Shown: positions 1-8,727 of the stretch, piece after piece | How the letters are laid out: every line of letters starts with the position of its first letter | How positions within the stretch are numbered: position 1 is the stretch's first letter | DNA from: CAZBEL01 sp964628055 | Lineage (GTDB): Bacteria > Fidelibacterota > Marinisomatia > Marinisomatales > TCS56 | Length of the DNA: 58,274 nt | Reading direction: 5' to 3' | Assembly: GCA_964628055.1 (NCBI GenBank) | Contig: CAZVNL010000014.1 | Coordinates: 1 to 58,274, forward strand | Notes under the pieces: generated by a model | What the model was told of the DNA's origin: nothing | The model's input: only the letters and a program-made list of their open reading frames with translations | Database searches by the model: none | Translations under genes and position numbers: made by a program

Positions 1-71
1 GCCCAACCGGGGATTTTCCCGTCGCTTTTGAGCATTAAAACCGGGCTTTCCCTACCGAATATCTCACTCAT
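1..71 (-). CDS. Possible 5' end of a truncated gene leaving the window
   Basis: An ATG at 69-71 opens a frame that runs without a stop to the window edge, about 23 codons (MSEIFGRESPVLMLKSDGK...). An AAAGG-like ribosome site lies about 7 nt upstream. Too short to recognise. It points the same way as the FGGY kinase that starts further upstream on this strand, so it could be the next gene of that unit. The 72-247 stretch between them is A+T rich and shows no other gene. Confidence 0.3.
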   Translation of the reverse strand, partial: MSEIFGRESPVLMLKSDGKIPGW

Positions 72-247
72 TTTATCGCCTTTAATGGAATCAAGATGTG
101 TATCAGTGACCATGGAAGGCCGGAGGCGAAAATATAGTGCCATTCCAAATGCTAACATTGCTTTTTCTAATTAGTTGTCACCATTACACTTTTAGATGCC
201 TTAAAGAAGCTTCGTTTGGTGTGTAGCCGATAATCAATATTGTTACT

Positions 248-1699
248 TTATTTAATTCCTGCTGCTTCCAATAGTCGTCGCCACTGCTCAATCTTCCTTT
301 GGCGTTCTCCAGCCTCCATTTGGGGTTTGTACACGTGATCACAGGGTGGTTTTGGCGGGATCGTTTCGCCCAATCCTTTCCTCAACAAGTGATAGACTCC
401 ATAAGCGGTGCAATCCTTCATGGGAGTGTGGCCGATAGGGATTTGTGCCAGGTCGGCAATGAATTGCAGCAGTGGGGGTCGGGCCCCGCCGCCGCTGGCT
501 ACCAGGGTCTGCTCCCTGAAGGGGCGGTATTGCTCCATCACTTTCAGAATATCGTAAACTAAAAAGCCAATGGACTCCATGGCCGCCCGGATGATTTCGT
601 TTTTACGGGCCTTTTTTAAGCCGAGGGTAGAGGTTTCTAAATTGTCCTTCCAGTAGGGTGAAGCCAGGCCCACAAACCCTGGCAGGTACACCCCCTCCGT
701 CTCCGTCTTCGCACAACGCCCGTCCCACTGCATCTGGTGATGGGTGATAGCCAGTTCCGACTCCAGCCAGTAAAAGAGGGCGTTGCAAGCGTTGATGGTA
801 CCCTCCAACAGGTACTCCCCATAGGTGCCGGTGGTTAATAGGGGACTGCTGATAAGCCCCTTAAGGATTACCGGTTCCTGTCCCGTGTTCATTTGCACGG
901 AACCGGAGGTGCCAAAATTCATGGCGACGCTTCCCGTCTGCCGGCCTCCCTGTCCTATTAGGGCTGCTTGTTGGTCGCCCAATACACAAATAACCGGTAA
1001 TTCTTCTGAGTCAACCTGGATGTTTCCGAAAGAACCCAGGGATGGGACTAGGGGTGGTAGACAAAATTCAGGCACGGTGAACAGGCGGCAGAGAGCCGGG
1101 TCCCAGGCGTGTGTTTTCAAGTTCAGGAGCAACGAGCGGTTGGCGATGGTGGGTTCCACGCCGGCCCGGCCCGTGAGGAAATGGAGCAGGAAAGCACTCA
1201 ACGGTCCAAACCAGGCCTGTCCTGCTTTAATTGTACGTTGTAGGGAAGTATCATGACGGATAAGGTGCAAAAATTTGGGGGCCCCGAAATGGGCGCTGAG
1301 GGGAACTCCCGTGCGTTCCTGGACCATCTCGCCATGGGTTTTCAGGGTTGCCACTTCGGTTTTGGCCCGGCTATCCTGCCAGCTCAGGGCTGGCGTGAGG
1401 GGCTGGAGCGTCCGTTTATCCCAGAACAGGAAGGTGGAGCGCTGAACCGCCAGGCCCACGGCGCGAATGCTCCCTCCCCGCGTGCGATTGTACTCCAGCG
1501 CCTTTTCGAGTAAATGGTAGCAGGTCTGGACGATAGCTAAGGGGTCGCCCTCAACGTGATGGGGGGCCGGACGATGCAGGTGCAGCTTACGCCGGGAAGT
1601 GTAACATAGATTATGCCGCCCATCGAAAAGGAAGATCTTGGTAGCCGAAGTTCCCTGGTCTAAAACCAGGTAGTATGCCTTCTTCGAGGAATGAGTCAT
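248..1699 (-). CDS. FGGY-family carbohydrate kinase, closest to glycerol kinase
   Basis: Probably an ATP-dependent kinase of glycerol or a related polyol or sugar, acting in the cytoplasm. Near the N-terminus LDQGTSATKIFLFD is the first phosphate-binding motif. SWQDSRA resembles the WQDxRT substrate region of glycerol kinases. GDQQAALIGQ and NFGTSGS are the glycerol-kinase-type motifs near the middle, and ASGGGARPPLLQFIADL is the adenosine-binding motif near the C-terminus. At 483 aa it has the usual family length with both actin-like domains complete. It starts at ATG 1697-1699. The MFS gene upstream on the same strand is 87 bp away. Family assignment is secure. The exact substrate is inferred, because several residues around the substrate site differ from classical GlpK. 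Confidence 0.85.
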   Translation of the reverse strand: MTHSSKKAYYLVLDQGTSATKIFLFDGRHNLCYTSRRKLHLHRPAPHHVEGDPLAIVQTCYHLLEKALEYNRTRGGSIRAVGLAVQRSTFLFWDKRTLQPLTPALSWQDSRAKTEVATLKTHGEMVQERTGVPLSAHFGAPKFLHLIRHDTSLQRTIKAGQAWFGPLSAFLLHFLTGRAGVEPTIANRSLLLNLKTHAWDPALCRLFTVPEFCLPPLVPSLGSFGNIQVDSEELPVICVLGDQQAALIGQGGRQTGSVAMNFGTSGSVQMNTGQEPVILKGLISSPLLTTGTYGEYLLEGTINACNALFYWLESELAITHHQMQWDGRCAKTETEGVYLPGFVGLASPYWKDNLETSTLGLKKARKNEIIRAAMESIGFLVYDILKVMEQYRPFREQTLVASGGGARPPLLQFIADLAQIPIGHTPMKDCTAYGVYHLLRKGLGETIPPKPPCDHVYKPQMEAGERQRKIEQWRRLLEAAGIK

Positions 1700-1786
1700 G
1701 TTGCCTTAATACCGATTGTTAGTATTCGTCGGCATTGATGGTTATTTAGCTTGAGAGGTCACTCGATTCATCGAATCTCCATTGTC

Positions 1787-2986
1787 CTAATTCATTCTAC
1801 GCATTTGGGGGGCCAAGGCTCCCACCAGACCGCAGAGGGCCCCGCCAATACCGAAATACAGGAAGACGGTCTGAATCGGGATCACGCTGGCCAACATACC
1901 CACGATGGCCGCAGAGAAAGCCGTCATTCCCACAACGGCTAAGTGGACCATGGCGAAAAGGCGCCCGTGGAATTGGTTAGGCGTGTTACGTTGAATTAGG
2001 GCCGTACGGGAAATGGTGATCATGGGGATTCCCAGGGCATGAATGACGATCATAGCCATGACGAAGGGGATGGAATGGGCTAAATAAAAGATCGCATAGG
2101 TAACCCCGTCCATGACCATGCCTATTAGGAGGAGTGTGCCCCCCCTGTACCGCGAGCCGTAACGATAAACGGAGATGGAACCTAAGAGCATCCCCAGGGC
2201 CAGCCCCGCTTCTACAAAAGCATATTGGGAAACCGTTCCTTGGAGGGCTTCCTTCACTAAGATGGGAGTGCCGACAATGGCTGGTCCCATGATGAAAAGA
2301 TTATTCAGTATAGTTAACCCAATGAGCCAACCGATGGTGGGATGCTGCCGGAGATATTGAAAACCCTTGATTAGTCCTTTCCAGGTCGTGGGTTTTTGTT
2401 GGGTGGCAACGGGAACCGCCGGCCGGGATACGAGGGCTAAGAACCCCAGCGCCAAAAGGAAGGAGGCGCCGTCAAAGATGAATAGGAAACGAATGGAAAT
2501 AACCCCTAACAGGACACCTGCTAACGCCGGACCCAGCAAGTAGGCTAACTGATTGGCCGTGGCCAGGACGGAGTTGGTCCTCACCAGTTGCGTTTGAGGG
2601 ACGATCTCCGGGACGAACGCGTTGAGGGCCGGAGGGAATAAGGTGCTAAAACTGCTCCGGATGAAAGCCAATAGACCCAGGTAAAAGGCCTGCTCTACCC
2701 CCAGGTACAGCAAAAAGGGTATCATAATGACCGTAAGGGCCTGGCTGATATTGGCTAAGATCATGAGTTTCAACCGGTCGTGGCGATCTGCCAGGACTCC
2801 GGAGAACAGGCCGAATAGCATGGCGGGTAGGTAGGCACTTAAGGCCACGAAGCCCGTGACGACTGAAGAACCCGTCAGATCCAGAATTAGCCACATTAAG
2901 GCCAATTGATACATGGCATCTCCCATAGCGGAGATGATCTGGGCGGTCCAGAGGCAGGTGATGTTTTTACGTTGTGGGGAGACCAT
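1787..2986 (-). CDS. MFS transporter, EntS/MFS_3-like exporter
   Basis: A 399-aa integral inner-membrane protein with about 12 hydrophobic segments. It carries the major facilitator loop 2-3 signature GVLADRHDRLKLMILAN (residues about 62-78), and its overall look is that of the MFS_3 group (enterobactin exporter EntS, macrolide efflux proteins). It would work as a proton-driven exporter. The substrate cannot be read from sequence. It starts at ATG 2984-2986, facing away from the ferredoxin gene across a 301-bp region. It lies upstream of the FGGY kinase on the same strand, so the two may be cotranscribed. Confidence 0.85.
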   Translation of the reverse strand: MVSPQRKNITCLWTAQIISAMGDAMYQLALMWLILDLTGSSVVTGFVALSAYLPAMLFGLFSGVLADRHDRLKLMILANISQALTVIMIPFLLYLGVEQAFYLGLLAFIRSSFSTLFPPALNAFVPEIVPQTQLVRTNSVLATANQLAYLLGPALAGVLLGVISIRFLFIFDGASFLLALGFLALVSRPAVPVATQQKPTTWKGLIKGFQYLRQHPTIGWLIGLTILNNLFIMGPAIVGTPILVKEALQGTVSQYAFVEAGLALGMLLGSISVYRYGSRYRGGTLLLIGMVMDGVTYAIFYLAHSIPFVMAMIVIHALGIPMITISRTALIQRNTPNQFHGRLFAMVHLAVVGMTAFSAAIVGMLASVIPIQTVFLYFGIGGALCGLVGALAPQMRRMN

Positions 2987-3176
2987 ACTACCGTGATAGC
3001 TTAGGGGCAGGCGAAAGTGGAAAGCAACCTTTCAATTTTATTACCGCCAGGTCCCTGTCCCCGTAAGTTAAGTAGCGGATTGAGAACCCTTTTTATAATT
3101 GTCTCTCGCTGGACGGTATTTCCCTCTCCTTTTGGAGAATTAGTTTGTTTAAAGAGGCTCAATGACAGCAAAATAA

Positions 3177-3248
3177 TTTTTTCCTAAGGAAAAAAGCCTC
3201 TAAATTCAAATCTTATATTTGAGCTTGATCCTGAATAGTCCTGAATAA
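3177..3248. promoter_or_regulatory. Palindromes and tandem repeat upstream of the ferredoxin gene
   Basis: The 2987-3287 divergent intergenic region holds no gene. It does contain a palindrome at 3177-3195 (9-bp arms TTTTTTCCT/AGGAAAAAA, one central base), an inverted repeat TCAAAT-N5-ATTTGA at 3206-3222, and two adjacent copies of a 10-bp unit TCCTGAATAR at 3229-3248. TTGATC at 3226-3231 and TAATAA at 3243-3248 could be -35 and -10 elements, although the spacing of 11 bp between them is too short for a standard promoter, so this pairing is weak. A clear AGGAG ribosome site at 3276-3280 precedes the ferredoxin ATG. Confidence 0.35.
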
Positions 3249-3287
3249 TAAACCCAAAACAGAACCCTTTTAGGTAGGAGAAAACTG

Positions 3288-3581
3288 ATGGCATACATTA
3301 TTTGTGAACCCTGTGTCGGTGTTTGTGATACCGCTTGTGTGGATGTCTGTCCGGTGGATTGCATCCATCCCACCAAGGATGAATGGGATGAAGCCGGGTA
3401 CGATCCCGACAATTTGGAAGGGAAAATGCTCTACATCGATCCGGAGGAGTGCATCGATTGCGGCGCTTGTGAACCGGAGTGCCCGGTGGAAGCGATCTTC
3501 GAGGAGAGCGAAGTTCCCGAGGAGTGGGAAAAATACATCAAACTCAATTACGATTATTACGATCGCGAATACCCTGGTTAA
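3288..3581 (+). CDS. Ferredoxin, 7Fe/8Fe two-cluster type
   Basis: A small acidic electron carrier of 97 aa. The first cluster region is C9-x7-C17-x3-C21-P-x2-C25, the second is CIDCGACEPECP (about residues 57-68). This is the layout of the Azotobacter FdI-like and Bacteroidetes/Chlorobi ferredoxins, with a C-terminal acidic tail (EVPEEWEKY) as in that group. Two further cysteines, C6 and C13, are not part of the usual motif. It starts at ATG 3288 with AGGAG 7 nt upstream and is followed by a perfect terminator, so it is probably a single-gene transcript. It likely supplies low-potential electrons to central metabolism or Fe-S enzymes; the partner is unknown. Confidence 0.93.
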   Translation: MAYIICEPCVGVCDTACVDVCPVDCIHPTKDEWDEAGYDPDNLEGKMLYIDPEECIDCGACEPECPVEAIFEESEVPEEWEKYIKLNYDYYDREYPG

Positions 3582-3602
3582 TTCAACGCGACCGTTCCAT
3601 CG

Positions 3603-3631
3603 AAAAACGGCCGTACTTAACGGCCGTTTTT
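3603..3631 (+). terminator. Rho-independent terminator after ferredoxin
   Basis: Perfect 12-bp stem AAAAACGGCCGT / ACGGCCGTTTTT with a 5-nt loop (ACTTA), ending in a T run. It lies 22 nt after the ferredoxin stop and ends only 11 nt before the start of the next gene. The stem is a near-palindrome with A and T runs on both sides, so it could act on either strand. Confidence 0.9.
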
Positions 3632-3642
3632 AGCATCTGCCA

Positions 3643-4803
3643 GTGACTATGGATAAAAACGACGTTCTACAACTGTTAAGGTCTATTAACTACCCCGGTT
3701 TCAGCCGGGATATTGTCTCCTTTGGGATGGTGACTGACGTGGTGGTGGACAAGGCCTCGGTTTTAGTCCGCTTGCGAATTACTACTACGGATGAAACCAA
3801 GAAGAGAACGGTAGTGGAAGCCGTGCGATCGATCCTGGAAAAAGCCGGCGGCTTCCACGCCGTGAGTGTGGAACTCGTAGACCAACCAGCCAGGGATCAG
3901 CCTTCGTCCCAGGTCCCTCCGGGAGGCGTCCCGGCGCCCGATCCCCTAACAGGGGTCAGGCACGTCATCGCCGTCGCCAGCGGTAAAGGCGGCGTAGGGA
4001 AATCTACCATCGCGGCCAATCTGGCCCTGGCCCTGAAACAACACGGCTATACGGTCGGCCTACTAGACCTGGATATTTATGGTCCCTCGCTCCCTACGAT
4101 CCTGGGGGTCAATGAACATCCCCAAATAACGGCCCACAAGAAGCTGGTCCCCCTGGATTGCTATGGACTGAAGGTGATGAGCTTCGGTTTCATCAGTGGC
4201 AACACCACCCCCGTAATCTGGCGAGGGCCTTTGGTGGCACGGATGACGGAGCAATTTTTTAACGACGTGGAGTGGGGCACGCTGGACTATCTGGTATTGG
4301 ATTTACCTCCTGGTACGGGTGATGTACAACTCACCCTGACCCAGAAGGTCCGTATCAGCGGGGCGATTATTGTGACTACGCCCCAGGATATTGCTCTCAC
4401 CGACGTACGCAAAGGGGCTGATATGTTCCGGAAGGTACAGGCCCCTGTTTTAGGCGTGATTGAGAATATGTCCGGTTTTCAACTTCAGGGCCGTTTTCGA
4501 TGGAAGGAAGGCTCCCTTCCCGGAGATTTAACGCTCTCCATGGACGTGGGGGGAGGCGAGGAACCCGTCCGACTGGATGAAGCGGGTCGCTTCCAGGTGG
4601 AGTTGAACGTTTTTAAACGCGGTGGAGGCCGGGCGGAAAGTGAGCGTCTGGGCGTTCCCCTTTTGGGGGAAATTCCCCTTTCTCCAGCCCTCATGGAGGC
4701 CACGGACGCCGGTACACCTTTAGGGGTCAGCTTTCCTGACGCCCCCTTGGTGGGGGTGTTTCAGTCGATCGCTGAGCGGGTTGTCGCTACCTGTCCGGTC
4801 TAA
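3643..4803 (+). CDS. Mrp/ApbC (NBP35-type) Fe-S cluster carrier ATPase, variant
   Basis: Probable cytoplasmic P-loop ATPase that carries or inserts Fe-S clusters. Residues about 5-78 form a DUF59/MIP18-like domain. The MinD/Mrp ATPase starts near 105 with a deviant Walker A GKGGVGKST at 114-122, then LDLDIYGPS (about 141-149), the Mrp motif FISGNTTPVIWRGP, and LDLPPGTGD (about 219-227). The CxxC that normally follows ENMS is absent. In its place residues about 278-327 are an unusual insert before GGGRAESERLGVPLLGEIP. At 386 aa it is slightly longer than usual. Start is GTG 3643 or ATG 3649; neither has a convincing ribosome site. The ferredoxin terminator lies just upstream. Confidence 0.88.
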   Translation: MTMDKNDVLQLLRSINYPGFSRDIVSFGMVTDVVVDKASVLVRLRITTTDETKKRTVVEAVRSILEKAGGFHAVSVELVDQPARDQPSSQVPPGGVPAPDPLTGVRHVIAVASGKGGVGKSTIAANLALALKQHGYTVGLLDLDIYGPSLPTILGVNEHPQITAHKKLVPLDCYGLKVMSFGFISGNTTPVIWRGPLVARMTEQFFNDVEWGTLDYLVLDLPPGTGDVQLTLTQKVRISGAIIVTTPQDIALTDVRKGADMFRKVQAPVLGVIENMSGFQLQGRFRWKEGSLPGDLTLSMDVGGGEEPVRLDEAGRFQVELNVFKRGGGRAESERLGVPLLGEIPLSPALMEATDAGTPLGVSFPDAPLVGVFQSIAERVVATCPV

Positions 4804-4924
4804 CGAATTCACCGGGTCGATCCCGCGGTCTTAACGACGAACTTTACCCCTGACGGCGGTGAAGGAACAGGACGCCAGCCGGTGCGTTTAGTCCGGCAAG
4901 GCAGTCACCCTTACGGACAATGTA

Positions 4925-4953
4925 TTGAATAATGGCGAGGACAAAGGTAATTT
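4925..4953 (+). promoter_or_regulatory. Possible promoter of the envelope operon
   Basis: TTGAAT (4925-4930) and TAATTT (4948-4953) are separated by 17 bp and lie about 37 bp before the uppS start, within the 186-bp gap after the Mrp gene. No other gene or strong hairpin was seen in this gap. The match is sequence-only and moderate. Confidence 0.35.
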
Positions 4954-4989
4954 CGCCCGCGTTTTTATTTATCCGGACGCCATCTAAGC

Positions 4990-5751
4990 ATGACTTTAGA
5001 CACATTACGACAAGCGGTATTGGAAGCAGGTTCCCTTCCCGCTCATATTGCTATCATTATGGATGGGAATGGGCGCTGGGCTAAGCAACGCTCTCTCCCC
5101 CGGGTCGCTGGTCACCGGGAAGGCATCAACTCCGTGCGGGAGATTACCCGCGTGTGTGGCGAAATGGGGATTAAACACCTTACCCTGTACACCTTCTCCG
5201 CCGAGAATTGGGCCCGCCCGCGCCAGGAGGTCTCCGCCCTCATGTCACTCCTGCTCACTACTATTAAAAAAGAAGTGACCGCTCTGAATAAAAATAACGT
5301 GCGCCTTACGGCTATCGGCGCCCTGGAAACCCTGCCCAAAGCAGCCCAGAAAGGCCTTCAACATGGCATGGAGTTGACCCGCAACAACACGGGCCTGAAT
5401 TTAAACCTCGCCCTAAGCTACGGTGGCCGTCAGGAAATTGTCCGGGCCCTCCGCAGGATCGTCCAGGACGTACAGGACAGGGTTATCGAACCAGAATCCA
5501 TCAGTGAAGAGCTTTTAGGGCAGTATCTTTACACGGCCCACATACCTGATCCGGATTTATTGATTCGTACCGGTGGGGAATACCGGGTGAGCAATTTCCT
5601 GCTCTGGCAGATCGCCTATACCGAACTTTGCGTCACTCCCCAATTGTGGCCGGCCTTTCGGGAGCAACAGTTGTTGGAGGCCCTTCAAGATTACCAGCAC
5701 CGGGAACGGCGGTTCGGACTCCTCAGTGAGCAGGTTCGAAAAAAACGATGA
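4990..5751 (+). CDS. uppS: Isoprenyl transferase (undecaprenyl diphosphate synthase)
   Basis: Cis-prenyltransferase that condenses isopentenyl units to undecaprenyl diphosphate, the lipid carrier for peptidoglycan and O-antigen. IIMDGNGRWAK (residues 22-32) holds the catalytic Asp25. HREG, TLYTFSAENWARP, LALSYGGRQEIV and DLLIRTGGEYRVSNFLLWQ are the other family regions, in the normal order. Length 253 aa is typical. Start is ATG 4990; it lacks a strong ribosome site. Its stop overlaps the bamA start by 4 nt (ATGA), indicating translational coupling. It is the first gene of the envelope operon. Confidence 0.97.
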   Translation: MTLDTLRQAVLEAGSLPAHIAIIMDGNGRWAKQRSLPRVAGHREGINSVREITRVCGEMGIKHLTLYTFSAENWARPRQEVSALMSLLLTTIKKEVTALNKNNVRLTAIGALETLPKAAQKGLQHGMELTRNNTGLNLNLALSYGGRQEIVRALRRIVQDVQDRVIEPESISEELLGQYLYTAHIPDPDLLIRTGGEYRVSNFLLWQIAYTELCVTPQLWPAFREQQLLEALQDYQHRERRFGLLSEQVRKKR

Positions 5752-8147
5752 AACGTCTCCTCGCAGTCTACCTAACTGGCGCGTATTTGTTCACGGCCCT
5801 CCTGGCTCAGGTCCCCGAGCAGATAACCCTTTTAGGCGTGGAAGTAGAGGGAAATCGCCTCACCTCCGATACAATGATTCGCTACACAGCGGGTTTGCAA
5901 CCGGGGGAGACAATTAACACGGGCGATTTTTCCCGGGCGGTTAAACGTCTTTGGCAGTTGGGATTGTTCAAAAACGTGCAGATTCACCTGGATAAGGAAT
6001 CCAGCGAGAGTGTGTTTATTACGATCTTGGTGGAAGAGAATCCTATTTTAGGATCGGTGAAATACAAGGGCAATAAAAAACTGAAGGATAAAAAGTTCGA
6101 GGAGGAAGTGAACTTACGCACCGGCCAGCGTATCACACCAGGGCTGATCAAAAAAGTGGAAGACGAAATCAAAGACTTGTACGCCGAGGAAGGCTATCTC
6201 TTGGCCGAGGTGGAAGGTGAGTTGATTCCACTTAAGGGAGACACAACAGCCCTTACCCCCAAAGAGGCTCTGACACGCGATCTGGTTTTTTGGATAAAGG
6301 AAAACAAAAAGGTTAAGCTTAAGCATATTAACTTTGAGGGCAACCAGGCGTTTTCTGACCACCGCTTAAGACGGGTCTTGAAAGAGACCAAACAACAGCG
6401 CTGGTACCTCTTCTGGCGATCGTACTTCGAACGCGATAAGTACCAGGAGGATAAGGAAAAACTGGCCACCTTTTACCGCAACCACGGTTATCGGGACTTT
6501 GCCATTTTAGGGGATACGACCCTCTACAGCCCTAACAAACGCTCCATGTCTATAATGATCACCGTGGAAGAGGGTCCCCGTTACCGCTACCGGAACTTTT
6601 CCTGGGAAGGGAATACCCTCTTCGATATCCCCACCCTGGAACGCGTCCTGAACCTGAAATCCGGTGATTATTACGATGAGGAAGAGTTTAACGTCGCTTT
6701 GTACAACAACGTCCAGGGGCTCTACATGGACCGGGGTTATATTTACAGCCAGATCAACCCTAACTTTATCCCGGTGGGGAAGGATTCATTGGATATCCAT
6801 TTTGTTATTACCGAGAACCATCGGGTTTACGTTCGCAACATCTACATTCACGGGAATACGAAGACGCGGGAGAATGTCATCCGCAGGGAGCTACGAATCT
6901 TTCCCGGGGACGTGTTCAATCGTGATCATTTAATTCGCAGTCAGCGGGATTTGTTTATTCTCAACTACTTCAGCAACGTAGTTCCTGACGTAACCCCGGT
7001 GGATGAAGATGAGGTCGATCTGGAAATTACCGTGGAAGAGAAGTCTTCGGATCGGGCCAATGCCAATATCGGTTTCAGCGGAGTGTACGGAATGACCGGC
7101 GGTGGTGGCGTGGAATTCAATAACTTCCGTGGCCTGGGCCAGCAATTGCTGCTGAGTTTCAATGTAGGTTCCCGGTACACCCTCTATGCCAATCAACCCA
7201 CTTCCAAGTACCAATCTTTCAATTTTAGTTTCGTCGACCCCATGATTTTCGATACACGCAATCGCGTGGGTTTCTCGACCTTTTATATTTTCCAGGGGCA
7301 GGCTACCAGTTACTATTTCCCCCTGGACGTGACCACCCGGGGCGGTTCGGTGCAGTGGGGTCGCCGTTTTAAGTGGCCGGATGATTTTTTCCGGGGCTAT
7401 TGGGTGTTTCGCATCGTCAAGAAGAACTACCAGGGTAATCCCGAAGACTTGGAGCGCTACGTGAAGAGTCTTAAAGTGACCAAGGGGATTAATATCACCC
7501 AGGTACTTTCCCGGGATAGCCGGGATCGGCCTGAGTTTACCACCCAAGGGTCCCGCTTTGTTTGGGAAGCCACCTATTCCGGCGGCTTCTTAGGGGGCAA
7601 TGAAGACTTCTATAAACATGTGTTGAATTTGGAATGGTATACACCTACATTCTGGAAATTTGTTCTCATGAGTTCTCTCAAAATGGGTGTCATAAAGCCG
7701 ATTCCGGCGGAAAAAGGCGAGCGGTCCATCGTTCCCTTTGACGAAAAATTCGTCATGGGGGGGAACGGAATCCCTTACGGGAATATGCTCCGTGGTTACA
7801 GTGACAATTCCATCGGCCCGTTGATCCGGGGCAATCCTGTAGGAGGTAACGCCCTGTTTCGCGCGGTGGTGGAACTCCGAGTGCCCTTTTCTGATAACCC
7901 AGTCATTTACGGCCTGGCTTTTGCCGAAGGCGGTAATGTCTGGAACACTACCAGCATGACCGAGCCCTTTAATCTGGCCCGGAGAGGACCCTTGAGTTTG
8001 AAACGCGCAGCGGGAGTTGGCATCCGTTTCTTCATGCCCATGATCGGGATGCTCGGATTTGATATGGGGTACGGGTTTGATGATGTGAGCGGCAATGGTA
8101 AACCCGAAGGGTGGAACTATACCATCCTCTTCGGTCAACAATTTTAA
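5748..8147 (+). CDS. bamA: Outer-membrane assembly factor BamA
   Basis: Omp85-family beta-barrel insertase of the outer membrane. A signal peptide (MKRLLAVYLTGAYLFTALLAQ) is followed by a series of POTRA domains (about residues 25-420; units are marked by recurring V..G-N..T/F motifs such as VEGNRLTSD, FEGNQAFSD, WEGNTLFDI and IHGNTKTRE). The barrel takes the rest. MLRGYSDNSIGP near residue 685 is the conserved (V/I)RGY/F loop 6 motif, and the last residue is Phe, the normal outer-membrane beta-signal. Length 799 aa is usual. It overlaps uppS by 4 nt and is followed by the periplasmic chaperone gene skp. Confidence 0.96.
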   Translation: MKRLLAVYLTGAYLFTALLAQVPEQITLLGVEVEGNRLTSDTMIRYTAGLQPGETINTGDFSRAVKRLWQLGLFKNVQIHLDKESSESVFITILVEENPILGSVKYKGNKKLKDKKFEEEVNLRTGQRITPGLIKKVEDEIKDLYAEEGYLLAEVEGELIPLKGDTTALTPKEALTRDLVFWIKENKKVKLKHINFEGNQAFSDHRLRRVLKETKQQRWYLFWRSYFERDKYQEDKEKLATFYRNHGYRDFAILGDTTLYSPNKRSMSIMITVEEGPRYRYRNFSWEGNTLFDIPTLERVLNLKSGDYYDEEEFNVALYNNVQGLYMDRGYIYSQINPNFIPVGKDSLDIHFVITENHRVYVRNIYIHGNTKTRENVIRRELRIFPGDVFNRDHLIRSQRDLFILNYFSNVVPDVTPVDEDEVDLEITVEEKSSDRANANIGFSGVYGMTGGGGVEFNNFRGLGQQLLLSFNVGSRYTLYANQPTSKYQSFNFSFVDPMIFDTRNRVGFSTFYIFQGQATSYYFPLDVTTRGGSVQWGRRFKWPDDFFRGYWVFRIVKKNYQGNPEDLERYVKSLKVTKGINITQVLSRDSRDRPEFTTQGSRFVWEATYSGGFLGGNEDFYKHVLNLEWYTPTFWKFVLMSSLKMGVIKPIPAEKGERSIVPFDEKFVMGGNGIPYGNMLRGYSDNSIGPLIRGNPVGGNALFRAVVELRVPFSDNPVIYGLAFAEGGNVWNTTSMTEPFNLARRGPLSLKRAAGVGIRFFMPMIGMLGFDMGYGFDDVSGNGKPEGWNYTILFGQQF

Positions 8148-8181
8148 TTTTGATAACAACCAACTAGCGAAGGAGGTTAAG

Positions 8182-8712
8182 GTGGTCAAACAATTATTCA
8201 ACGGTGTCCTACTAACCGGGCTGATGAGTACGACTCTCGTGGCTCAGGTTAAGATTGGTTTTGTCCAATCGGATCGCATCCGGGCGGAGTACGAGGAGTT
8301 CAAGGATGCCGAGTCACAACTCCAAATGGAATTCCGTGAAGTCCAGCGGGAGTACCAGATGATGCTCATGAGTTTAGACAGCCTAAAACAAGCTTATGAG
8401 ACCCAGCGATTGATGAGTTCACCCGAATGGCGGCGGGAAAAAGAGCAGGAGATCGCCACTGCGGAGCGGAACATTCAAAACTACCAGAGCAACAAGGTGG
8501 GCCCGGAAGGGGAGCTGTACAAGAAACAAGCGCAAATGGAATATGAGATTCTTACCAAGGTGAAACGGGCTGTGGATAAGGTAGCATCGGCTAAAAATTA
8601 CGATTTCATCCTGGATGGATCGGTGTCGCTCCTGTACGCCAATCCTGTTTATGATCTCACGGACGACGTCCTCTACGAGCTGCGCAAGTACAATATCTTA
8701 GAAGATAACTAA
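8182..8712 (+). CDS. skp: OmpH/Skp-family periplasmic chaperone
   Basis: Periplasmic holdase that escorts unfolded outer-membrane proteins to BamA. I place the start at GTG 8182, five bases after a strong AAGGAGG at 8170-8176; this gives a clean signal peptide MVKQLFNGVLLTGLMSTTLVAQ followed by the conserved VKIGFVQSDRI. Residues about 40-140 are charged and helical (coiled-coil tentacles), and the C-terminus returns to the body domain (KNYDFILDGSVSLLYANP). The resulting protein is 176 aa, close to family length. A longer frame starting inside bamA is open but would bury the signal peptide. Its place between bamA and lpxD is classical. Confidence 0.93.
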   Translation: MVKQLFNGVLLTGLMSTTLVAQVKIGFVQSDRIRAEYEEFKDAESQLQMEFREVQREYQMMLMSLDSLKQAYETQRLMSSPEWRREKEQEIATAERNIQNYQSNKVGPEGELYKKQAQMEYEILTKVKRAVDKVASAKNYDFILDGSVSLLYANPVYDLTDDVLYELRKYNILEDN

Positions 8713-8727
8713 TCCCTAAACCTACTT

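Noticed and set aside
4804..4924. tRNA or small RNA in the gap before uppS
   Set aside because: Weak inverted repeats but no cloverleaf, no CCA-like end and no terminator.
6930..7547. 205-codon antisense frame inside bamA
   Set aside because: Fully covered by the strong bamA frame, no ribosome site and no protein-like composition; a shadow frame.
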